A DNA stretch of 6,843 bases from Candidatus Helarchaeota archaeon (GTDB taxonomy: Archaea; Asgardarchaeota; Lokiarchaeia; Helarchaeales; HEL-GB-A), in contig JABXJU010000222.1 of NCBI GenBank assembly GCA_013375405.1, positions 1-6,843 on the forward strand, written 5' to 3'. Shown here piece after piece: positions 1-6,312 of this stretch. The translations under genes were made by a program, and so were the position numbers. Positions within the stretch are counted from its first letter, which is position 1; every line of letters starts with the position of its first letter. The notes under the pieces are model-generated. The model was not told the DNA's origin and made no database searches. It saw only the letters and a program-made list of their open reading frames with translations.

Positions 1-1
1 A

Positions 2-142
2 GACTCAAAGAAGAATCTAAAATATGCCTTTAACAGTCTTCCTAATCATATACGAGAAGCCATTTCTGAATTTGAACTTGTAAAGAAGATAAAAGTTTCA
101 AATAAATTGGATGCGGATGAAGAGATTAAGGTAAGGGACTAG
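2..142 (+). CDS. C-terminal end of an unrecognised protein (5' end outside window)
   Basis: An open frame enters from the left edge and ends at TAG 140-142, giving 46 residues. The tail is polar and highly charged, with a likely helical stretch around NHIREAISEFELVKKIKV and an acidic end (LDADEEIKVRD). I do not recognise a family. The frame is open from the first base, but at this length that could be chance. It lies on the same strand as the downstream cluster but is separated from it by almost 600 bases, so it is unlikely to belong to the same unit. Confidence 0.4.
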   Translation, partial: DSKKNLKYAFNSLPNHIREAISEFELVKKIKVSNKLDADEEIKVRD

Positions 143-338
143 AGTAAATTCATTTTCCGAATTTGAATTTATGTGTGAAAGTGTAACCTACCTTAACCTA
201 GGCTGGGAATTATTCATCCTAATAACCTGGCGCCTCTTCTTAACCATCTACATCCACCATCACATAGGTTTCTGGGATAAGGCTCTCAGAATAGCACCAC
301 GCGCGCGCGGCGGTCATTCGTTTCAATTTTATGTGGTA

Positions 339-396
339 ATGATCTCACCGGTTAGTCTAATTTAGATTCACCCAAGGGTCGGACCGATGAGATCAT
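339..396. repeat. Imperfect inverted repeat, 14-base arms
   Basis: The arm atgatctcaccggt (339-352) faces accgatgagatcat (383-396); they pair at 13 of 14 positions across a 30-base spacer. There is no T-run after it, so it is not a standard intrinsic terminator. It could be an old mobile-element end, an operator or an RNA structure; nothing nearby decides between these. Confidence 0.5.
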
Positions 397-626
397 CACA
401 AATTTTTGCTAATCTTGTAATTTCTGGCCACACCCCCATAAACTTTAAACTAATTTGCCCACTTAGTAAATGTAGACCTACCCTAATCGAGGTTCTAAGT
501 TGTGGATAACTTTTTTCTGTGTTTTTCTTTGAATGGCGCGATTTTTCAAAAGAGTTGTTCATTGATGGCGTTGTTTCCTTGTTACATTCATTGGATGTCT
601 AAATTGTCTCTACTGATGCCCTGCAG

Positions 627-655
627 TTACGGATTTATAGGCAGTCATTCCGTAA
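627..655. repeat. Short hairpin upstream of the cluster promoter
   Basis: Perfect 7-base arms ttacgga (627-633) and tccgtaa (649-655) flank a 15-base loop. It ends about 30 to 40 bases before the putative core promoter, so it could be a regulator-binding site or simply chance. No regulator gene was recognised in the window. Confidence 0.3.
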
Positions 656-687
656 ATTAATTTTATAGTAATGTTTATTGTAATTTA

Positions 688-716
688 TTGATAACAAAAA
701 ATAAATAGTTTAAATC
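688..716 (+). promoter_or_regulatory. Putative core promoter of the four-gene cluster
   Basis: The sequence aaaaaataaatag (about 696-708) is a TATA-like element roughly 26 bases before the ATG at 729, the spacing expected if transcription starts at or next to the start codon. The bases directly before the ATG (ccaacacattttt) contain no purine-rich ribosome-binding site, which fits a leaderless message. A bacterial reading is also possible but poor: TTGATA at 688-693 with a weak TTAAAT at 710-715 and a 16-base spacer. Confidence 0.35.
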
Positions 717-728
717 CAACACATTTTT

Positions 729-1826
729 ATGGCATACTCACAGAAAATTATTCCATATACAGCGAGTTCGTTTAAATTCCAAAAAGAGCGATTTAAAGAA
801 AAATTAATTCAAATAGGTATCGAAATTTCTGATATTGACGCCACTAAAATAACTTTTTTGAGCAGAAGAAAATATGATAGGTATGATCACCTACCTCCTG
901 GAGAGACATTCTACATAAGATTATTAAAATGGCTCACTACAAATTTTAAAAGAAATGAAAGACAAATAGCATTTTCAATCATTAAAGCATTGAAATTTAT
1001 TGATGACTATGAATTAAAAGAACTAACAATTTGTAATTTTGAAAACATCAAAAGATAGATTTTATTTGAAATAGGTGAAATAACTGCTAGCAATTGGTAC
1101 TCTTATATAAATATTCAAAATAATATTTTAGAATCGGAGTTATCAAAAACTATTTTTGTTGCTTGTGCTGATGATATTAAATTTGATTTTTTTAGAAGAT
1201 ATGCAATGTTTTCACATACAAAATCATTTATAAAAGATAATTTTATTGAATATTATAAAATTAATAAATCATCACTTAAAAATTTACCCGAATATAATAG
1301 AATTATTTTGATAGATCAACTATCTGGCAGTGGAACTACAGCTATAAGAAAAGAAATAAAAAAAGAATCAGGTGATGAGTTTTGGACTGGAAAAATCCCA
1401 AGATTTTTTAAAATATGGAATGGATTTATAAAAGATAAAAAAATATATTATAGTCCATATATCCTTTCATATGTATCGAAAAAAAATATATCAGAAAGAA
1501 TACCAAAATGGATTGAAGATGAAAGCATAGATAATGATGTTAAATATGTCTCTACCTGTAATATACCTATTTCTCCATGCATATCAAATAAAACAAATAC
1601 AGATATAGATGAAACAAATCCAGTCGCCAAATTATGTAAAAAATATTATAAATATTTTATAGAGGATGAGCACACTAAAAAAGTCGGAGGCATACCTTAT
1701 GGTTATGGTAGGGCAGGCCTTACACTTATCTTACAATCCAATTGCCCAAACAGTACTTTACCAATTTTATGGCATAGCTATAAAAATTGGTATCCTTTAT
1801 TCCCAAGAGTAAGCCATCATAGGTAG
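729..1826 (+). CDS. Phosphoribosyltransferase-like protein (PRTase-CE type), interrupted by an in-frame TAG at codon 110
   Basis: The frame is open from ATG 729 to TAG 1824-1826 (365 codons) except for a single TAG at 1056-1058. The first part (residues 1-109) is charged and probably mostly helical. After the TAG the same frame carries FVACADDIKFDFFRRYAM, then a PRPP-binding-type loop, IILIDQLSGSGTT, with D196 and the glycines 200 and 202, and a C-terminal block containing GYGRAG, NCPNSTLPILW and WYPLFPR. From memory these blocks match the family known as PRTase-CE, associated with prokaryotic conflict systems; I could not check this. PRTases join or exchange bases with phosphoribosyl groups, but the substrate here is unknown. 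No ATG, GTG or TTG lies in frame between the TAG and ATG 1206 (codon 160), so a restarted product would be 206 residues and would lack the conserved block before codon 160. If the TAG is a true stop, the gene is split into 729-1058 and 1206-1826 and is probably broken. Confidence 0.75.
1056..1058 (+). other. In-frame amber codon inside the PRTase-like gene
   Basis: The local reading is aaa aga TAG att tta. The frame stays open for 255 further codons with family-like motifs. A single-base change from CAG, AAG, GAG, TGG, TAT, TAC, TCG or TTG would give this codon. It could be a nonsense mutation, a sequencing error, or a codon decoded by an amber suppressor tRNA such as the pyrrolysine tRNA. 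No tRNA or pyl gene is present in the window to decide. Confidence 0.85.
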
Positions 1827-1832
1827 ATAAAC

Positions 1833-2723
1833 ATGGAGTCAGGTAACATTCCCGAAAAATTCACCATCGAATTAGATTATATAGGTTCGGATACTCCACC
1901 ATTCAGTCAAGAAATATCAGAAAGAAGGATTATCTTTCACCCACATCAAACAAAATCAATTTTAAAATACAATGATGGATATAAACCAATAAATTTTACA
2001 GGTAGCATTTACAGAATAAATTGTGCATGTCTTAATAATAATTTTAATATAATTGATAATATTATCAATAAAAAATCATTACAAGAAACTTTACTATGGA
2101 TAGATCCTAGAACATTACCCACAGAATGTTTTGCATCAATTATATATAATTGGTTACATAGTGTAAATCCACATAAAAATATCTCACTAGGTATTATAGC
2201 ACCTAAAAACGAATCGAAATGTAAAAATAATAAATTTTCATTATGGAAATCTGGCCTATCAGGAGCTATTAAAAAGAACAAACCAAAATACTCTGTATGG
2301 TATCCTTCTTTAGCCAGAAATGATCAGTCATTGTTAGAAGCATCTAAATATTTAGATCCATATGATGTCTATCCATTATTAGATTTTTCAAAAATTATCG
2401 TAGAAACTGGTGAAAATGAACTAACTAATCATTCAAACATGTTGGAAAATACACGAACAAGAACAAGACATTTTATATATTTAAATTCCTTAAACCCAAA
2501 AAGGTCTTTTACAAAATTATATAATACTTTTAAAGCGATGCCGAGATCGGGTCCTTTAATTATTCATCCAACATTGACACCCGGTGGTTTAAAGCTGAAT
2601 TTTTTAATCACATTATTAGCGGGAGTTTTATCGGAGTCATATTTTTTAACTCCCAGTAATGAAATACCTATAGAGGCTAATGAAGAAATTGAAGGCATTA
2701 TCATACTTAGGAAGTGCGCTTGA
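1833..2723 (+). CDS. Unrecognised 296-residue protein of the cluster
   Basis: I do not recognise this protein. It is soluble in appearance, without a signal peptide or clear membrane segment, and mixes short hydrophobic strand-like stretches with helices. Notable segments are RRIIFHPHQ (31-39), LLWIDPRTLPTECF (87-100), SVWYPSLARND (154-164), LDPYDVYPLLDFSK (174-187), an arginine-rich NTRTRTRHF (206-214) and SGPLIIHPTLTPGG (239-252). The number of Trp, Pro, Arg and His residues in these short blocks is what one expects of conserved active-site loops, so an enzyme is likely, but no reaction can be assigned. ATG 1833 follows the TAG of the previous gene by only two codons (ata aac) in the same reading frame; AGGTAG at 1821-1826 may act as a weak ribosome-binding site. 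Its TGA abuts the GTG of the next gene. Translation is therefore probably coupled on both sides. Confidence 0.85.
   Translation: MESGNIPEKFTIELDYIGSDTPPFSQEISERRIIFHPHQTKSILKYNDGYKPINFTGSIYRINCACLNNNFNIIDNIINKKSLQETLLWIDPRTLPTECFASIIYNWLHSVNPHKNISLGIIAPKNESKCKNNKFSLWKSGLSGAIKKNKPKYSVWYPSLARNDQSLLEASKYLDPYDVYPLLDFSKIIVETGENELTNHSNMLENTRTRTRHFIYLNSLNPKRSFTKLYNTFKAMPRSGPLIIHPTLTPGGLKLNFLITLLAGVLSESYFLTPSNEIPIEANEEIEGIIILRKCA
2709..2714 (+). promoter_or_regulatory. Ribosome-binding site for the kinase-SIS gene
   Basis: AGGAAG lies nine bases before GTG 2724, inside the end of the preceding gene. It supports the GTG start: an in-frame TGA directly precedes it, and PfkB-like sequence begins within the first few residues, so a later ATG would cut into the kinase fold. 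Confidence 0.6.
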
Positions 2724-4931
2724 GTGAAAAAGGTCTTTGGAGCCGGTTTACTCGCAGTCGACCATATTTTTTTATCTCTTAATGATAACGAAAGACCTAG
2801 AAAATATGAATATTTAGGTAGCTCAGGTGGTGGAACAGTCTCAAATATTTTATGTATGTTATCTATTTTAGGCCACGAAACTGCAATTTTTGGTATCACA
2901 GGAAACGATATGGGAGAAAGAATAATAAAAGAAGATTTTAGATTTTTTAATATAAATCATGATAACATTGTAAAAAGAGGAAAAAGAAGAGAGATAAAAA
3001 CAACTCGACAATTTACACACAAGATTCTCTTAAATGGAAAACATAGTTTTGAAAGTACTTGTTACGAATGCGGAGAGAAGTTTACACGGGACTATCAAAT
3101 GACTGAAAATGACTTAACTGAACCCATAATAAAAGTAACTAAAAACCATAATTTAATATTTGATAGGGCAAATAAAGCCACTATGAAACTAGCTGAATAT
3201 GTTAAAAAAAATAACAATAAGGTTATATATGATTTTGGGTTTAATATATACGGTAAATATCAGAAAAATAGTGAAATAGTACTTAATAATTGTGACATAG
3301 TTAAAACTAATGAAAAAGTGTTTAATAAATTTATCAAAGGCAAGGTAGATAATAAAATAGATCAATGGATTGAACAATATCCACATAATGAACATCTATT
3401 AATTACTAGGGGAGATAAAGGCGTTTATGGTTTTGCTACAATTAATAATGAAAAAATTCCATTTAATTTAAAAGCAATTCCTTGTGAACATTTTAGAGAC
3501 TCAAGTGGTGCAGGTGATATTTTCCTAGCTTTAACAGTTTCTCAACTTTTAGAAAAAAGACACATAAAAAAGATAGAGGATTTTATAAAATTAATCGATA
3601 TATCTCAAGCTCTTGCTTCTTTAAATTGTACTTTTTATGGAGCACGAGCCCTTCAAAGATTTTTTTTAAATAATAATTATACATCAAAAGAAATTATAAA
3701 AACAGCGATACATATATTAAATGAAGGTAAAGTTACTAACTCAATATCTCCTTTTATAGGATTACCAGAAAGCATCACTAAACCATATAGATTAAGTAAA
3801 TTGGATGCATGTGAGACATGTGGAAGTCTTACAAAAAAGAAACGCAAAAAAGTTATAAGTAACAATAGAGGAAAACCAAAAATCACTCTACATAAAAGTT
3901 TAGAAAAAGCCCCTTGGACAATGATATCTAGTTATGAAATTGGTAAAAATCATCAAAAAATCTTGAAAAAAATATTACCTAAAGGAGCGCTATTTGTAGG
4001 CTCCGGAGGGTCTCTAAGTGCTTCAATATTTGGAGAAACACTATTCATTAAATCATTAAATTCATTAGCAAATTCAATAAGTCCATTTGAATTAGAAAGT
4101 TTTGACAAAATTAATAATAATATACCAATTTGGTTTATTTCACATGGAGGAAATAATACAGATATTTTGGGTTCTGCTGTATGGGCAAAAGAAAAATTAA
4201 ATATTAAGAATGGAATAGTAATTACTGGAAGTAAAAATTCGAAATTATCACAATTAGCTTCCGAATATAATTGGATAACTATCCCTATTCCATCAAGAGA
4301 ACGTAATTTTGTATCAGTAATAGGATACTTATCACAAATTTCTGTTTTATGTGGTTTATTATCACCAGAACATGAATTGAACAAATTAAACAATTTCTTT
4401 ACGGAGGCTAATTTAATACCCATATTCCACTACTATTCTAAAAAAATGTTAAGCTATTCGTACGATATTACAACCAATGCAAAAATATCAGAAAATCTAC
4501 ATCTTATTGGATTAGCACGAGGATGGGGATGGCCTGCTATAGTTGATTTTGAGTCAAAAATTGTAGAAGGTGGGATAAGTACAATAGAAATATCAGAATT
4601 TAAAAATTATACTCATGGCAGATATATAAACACATTTGGTGCATATGATAGAAAGAGCAGATATGTATTAATGCTAAGTATGCCTAAAGATGAAGAAGTA
4701 GTAGAATATCTTGGAAAAAAATTTGGTAAATTCATTAAATATAAAGTAATTAGAACTGATAAAATTGGTATTTGTGGTTCATTGGAATTAATCATCCAAA
4801 GTTTATTTTTAGCATGGTACCTGGGAAGAATTGCGAATAAAAATATTCTAAAACCTCGATTTCCCCGAGAAGCTAGAGGTCTTTATAGTTGGGAACCAGC
4901 CTGGAGAAAAGGACGATGGGGTACATTGTAA
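2724..4931 (+). CDS. PfkB-family sugar kinase fused to a GlmS-like double SIS domain
   Basis: The N-terminal third is a PfkB/ribokinase-type kinase. It shows GAGLLAVDH (6-14), a glycine-rich sugar-binding region SSGGGTVSN (33-41) followed by LGHETAIFGITGNDMG, LLITRGDKGVYGF before the ATP site, and the family signature DSSGAGD at 259-265, with D265 as the expected catalytic base. It should phosphorylate a sugar or nucleoside using ATP. A linker (about 330-415) contains a CETC pair (363-366) and a basic KKKRKK run; another pair, CYEC, is at 113-116. The C-terminal part has two SIS lobes. Lobe 1 has GSGGS (426-430) and SHGGNNT (473-479). Lobe 2 begins near 593 and carries E615 and H631 (in THGRY) 16 residues apart, the spacing of E488 and H504 in E. 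coli GlmS. That suggests a working aldose-ketose isomerase or phosphosugar site, without the GlmS glutaminase. Cytosolic. The substrate is unknown. The start is GTG 2724, next to the TGA of the gene before. Confidence 0.9.
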   Translation: MKKVFGAGLLAVDHIFLSLNDNERPRKYEYLGSSGGGTVSNILCMLSILGHETAIFGITGNDMGERIIKEDFRFFNINHDNIVKRGKRREIKTTRQFTHKILLNGKHSFESTCYECGEKFTRDYQMTENDLTEPIIKVTKNHNLIFDRANKATMKLAEYVKKNNNKVIYDFGFNIYGKYQKNSEIVLNNCDIVKTNEKVFNKFIKGKVDNKIDQWIEQYPHNEHLLITRGDKGVYGFATINNEKIPFNLKAIPCEHFRDSSGAGDIFLALTVSQLLEKRHIKKIEDFIKLIDISQALASLNCTFYGARALQRFFLNNNYTSKEIIKTAIHILNEGKVTNSISPFIGLPESITKPYRLSKLDACETCGSLTKKKRKKVISNNRGKPKITLHKSLEKAPWTMISSYEIGKNHQKILKKILPKGALFVGSGGSLSASIFGETLFIKSLNSLANSISPFELESFDKINNNIPIWFISHGGNNTDILGSAVWAKEKLNIKNGIVITGSKNSKLSQLASEYNWITIPIPSRERNFVSVIGYLSQISVLCGLLSPEHELNKLNNFFTEANLIPIFHYYSKKMLSYSYDITTNAKISENLHLIGLARGWGWPAIVDFESKIVEGGISTIEISEFKNYTHGRYINTFGAYDRKSRYVLMLSMPKDEEVVEYLGKKFGKFIKYKVIRTDKIGICGSLELIIQSLFLAWYLGRIANKNILKPRFPREARGLYSWEPAWRKGRWGTL

Positions 4932-4940
4932 TATTGTAGT

Positions 4941-4947
4941 AAAGGAG
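4941..4947 (+). promoter_or_regulatory. Strong ribosome-binding site before the HAD gene, oddly placed
   Basis: AAAGGAG is a near-ideal Shine-Dalgarno sequence. It lies 16 bases before ATG 4964, which is too far for efficient pairing, but only 6 bases before TTG 4954. TTG 4954 is out of frame with the HAD protein and is followed by a run of eight A (4957-4964). With seven A in that run, TTG would read MKKMGLGILFDLEGTL, in frame with the HAD domain. Confidence 0.6.
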
Positions 4948-4963
4948 TAGTAATTGAAAAAAA

Positions 4964-5620
4964 ATGGGCTTAGGAATTTTATTTGATTTGGAAGGTACGT
5001 TAATAGAGTCAGGATATCAAAAACATCCAAATATTTTAGAAAAATTACATTTAGATACAAAAAAAATGTTATTATATATAGGAATTCCAAAACACATCAT
5101 AAATAAACATAATAAATCAGTATACTTAAGAAATGAAGCATATGATTGGGCTTTAACAAATTTTAACGATAAAGAACTAATAGATTTTAAGAACTATGTT
5201 GAAAATTTTATGCTTGAATATGATATGTTATCTGCTAATAATTCTAGTGAGTATCCCGACACTAAAAATATCTTAAAATATTTAAAAAAGAAAAATTATA
5301 AAATAGGAATAGTAACAAATACATCAAAAAAAGCAGCAAATTATATATTAACAAAATTTAATCTTACAAAATATTTTGATATAGTAATTACAAGGCAAGA
5401 TGTCCAAAAATTAAAACCGGATCCGGAAATGCTAATAAAAGCATCTAAAAAAATGAAGTCAAATGTACAATGGATTGTCGGAGATTCGTATGTAGATATA
5501 GAAGCAGCAAGGAGTGCAAAAATTAAATCCATCTTAATAAAAAGAGATAAAAGTATAATCAAACATCATGCAAATTATCTCATCAATAGTTTACAAGAAA
5601 TAAAAAATATTTTAAAATAA
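4964..5620 (+). CDS. HAD-superfamily hydrolase, probable phosphatase
   Basis: The 218-residue protein has all four HAD motifs. Motif I is FDLEGTL with nucleophile D8, but Glu10 stands where phosphatases usually have the second Asp. Motif II is T118 in GIVTNTS. Motif III is K151 in LKPDPEM. Motif IV is GDSYVD with D174 and D178. A helical cap of about 80 residues lies between motifs I and II, as in the phosphoglycolate phosphatase / haloacid dehalogenase type (cap class C1). The likely role is to remove phosphate from a small phosphorylated sugar or nucleotide made by the neighbouring kinase-SIS protein; the substrate is inferred only from context. The gene starts 32 bases after the kinase-SIS stop and ends the cluster. 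ATG 4964 is the only start in this frame, because a TGA lies just upstream; see the ribosome-binding-site entry for the unusual spacing. No hairpin-plus-T-run terminator follows it. Confidence 0.9.
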   Translation: MGLGILFDLEGTLIESGYQKHPNILEKLHLDTKKMLLYIGIPKHIINKHNKSVYLRNEAYDWALTNFNDKELIDFKNYVENFMLEYDMLSANNSSEYPDTKNILKYLKKKNYKIGIVTNTSKKAANYILTKFNLTKYFDIVITRQDVQKLKPDPEMLIKASKKMKSNVQWIVGDSYVDIEAARSAKIKSILIKRDKSIIKHHANYLINSLQEIKNILK

Positions 5621-5991
5621 AAAAGTACTCGATAAATAAAAAAAATAAAGAAGTGCTCAAACTATGAAGTAATATAATTGAATAGATTGTTTAATAATTA
5701 TAAATGTTATTTCTTGAAAGTTATTATACTTCGAATCTCTGGAGGTATATCTGCCTCGCGTGATTGACAATAACTCACCATTCTGACAATATCACGAAGA
5801 AGGAACACGGATAATGTTCATAGTGTGGGCAGAGTAGTCGTTTTTCACGAGTCGATAATGTGACCATTCTCATTAATAAAAGTGGTTAGCGTTAAGAGTC
5901 GCGCCTATTCACTAAAGCTCGAACACGGAATGGAAGAGACGTAAGTTCAGGTTTTATAAGATCATTTTACAAGAAGAATGCTCGTGATCCT
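5621..5991. other. Gene-free region after the cluster, with a change in base composition
   Basis: The first 100 bases are as AT-rich as the cluster and contain no clear terminator; agtactc (5624-5630) and agtgctc (5652-5658) form a weak direct repeat. From about 5740 the composition becomes balanced. No intact gene, tRNA or rRNA is visible. One possible coding remnant on the minus strand (5707-5817) is listed separately. Confidence 0.5.
5707..5817 (-). pseudogene. Possible C-terminal remnant of an unknown gene
   Basis: Read on the minus strand, this stretch gives 36 open codons ending in TAA, with a protein-like end (RDIVRMVSYCQSREADIPPE). The same frame upstream (to about 5890) contains TGA twice, so no complete gene exists. 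The family was not recognised. A chance open frame of this length is quite possible. Confidence 0.2.
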
Positions 5992-6191
5992 ATGTCCGCT
6001 TATATCCTGGATTCTCTAAACAGCGATGTAATAGATTATCTCGAGGGGATATCCGATCCCGAGAAGGCTCGCCTCTCCAAACGATGGGACAAGGACAAAG
6101 ACCACCAGACCCACGGCCCCAGCCCCCCGACCACACCGCCCTCTACGAGAGGTTCAACCCGCGGCCCCGAACGCCCGAGGTGTCAGCTTGA
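5992..6191 (+). pseudogene. Frameshifted coding remnant, unknown product
   Basis: From ATG 5992 the frame reads as a plausible acidic-basic protein (DVIDYLEGISDPEKARLSKR) with mainly G or C in third codon positions from about 6045 onwards. At the run of six C (6123-6128) the good codon pattern moves to another frame, which reads DHTALYERFNPRPRTPEVSA and stops at TGA 6189-6191. One extra C would join the two into a single protein of about 66 residues. The original frame instead becomes a Pro/Thr/Arg-rich tail to 6216, typical of out-of-frame reading. The open frame extends upstream of ATG 5992 to about 5896 without another clear start. No ribosome-binding site was identified, and the product family is unknown. 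Confidence 0.4.
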
Positions 6192-6312
6192 ACCCGATCC
6201 CACGGGAGACGTTTGAAGCCGCACACGGTTCTCAACCTTCGCGCAAGCGCTTCGACGATTAGTTTTACCGCACACGCGGCGCCCCAAGGTAGCTCTTTCC
6301 ATGTCACGGCCG
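6192..6312. other. Spacer between two convergent coding remnants
   Basis: This GC-rich stretch lies between the end of the plus-strand remnant and the end of the minus-strand remnant. Open frames cross it on both strands but lack the third-position GC bias of the neighbours. It contains a small self-complementary gcgcaagcgc (6241-6250) but no recognisable terminator or RNA gene. Confidence 0.35.

Larger units (their letters stand above)
143..728. other. Gene-free region upstream of the cluster
   Basis: No convincing coding sequence lies here. Short open frames exist on both strands (171-365 plus, 368-562 minus), but they have no ribosome-binding site, no recognisable motifs and no consistent codon bias. 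The composition is mixed: a GC-rich patch (gcgcgcgcggcgg, about 301-313) lies within otherwise ordinary sequence, and the last 80 bases become very AT-rich towards the first cluster gene. Two imperfect hairpins (339-396, 627-655) and the putative promoter are listed separately. Confidence 0.6.

Noticed and set aside
171..365. 64-residue plus-strand open frame, hydrophobic at first sight
   Set aside because: No ribosome-binding site, no clean membrane-segment pattern, an implausible His/Arg-rich middle and no recognisable family; most likely chance.
501..509. tgtggataa, a perfect match to the reverse complement of the bacterial DnaA box
   Set aside because: It is a single copy with no cluster of boxes, no AT-rich unwinding element and no replication gene nearby, so it is not evidence of an origin.
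368..562. 64-residue minus-strand open frame
   Set aside because: No recognisable motif or codon bias and no ribosome-binding site; it lies in a region that otherwise looks non-coding.
1206..1826. Treating the 206-residue frame from ATG 1206 as a stand-alone gene
   Set aside because: Family-like sequence continues upstream of this ATG in the same frame, so it is more likely the C-terminal part of the gene starting at 729.
3953..4423. 156-residue minus-strand open frame
   Set aside because: It is antisense to the SIS region of the kinase-SIS gene, whose motifs are clear on the plus strand.
5621..5660. Possible terminator from the agtactc and agtgctc copies after the HAD gene
   Set aside because: The two copies are in the same orientation, so they cannot form a stem, and no T-run follows.
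6209..6240. Sequence resembling the gaaccgtgtgcgg end of a group II intron
   Set aside because: No paired domain V hairpin with its bulge and no reverse transcriptase coding nearby; the similarity is a few bases only.
6143..6312. Extension of the minus-strand frame past the frameshift to give a 143-residue protein
   Set aside because: Downstream of 6418 this frame becomes Arg/Gly-rich without the third-position GC bias, while another frame keeps the bias and ends at 6313.
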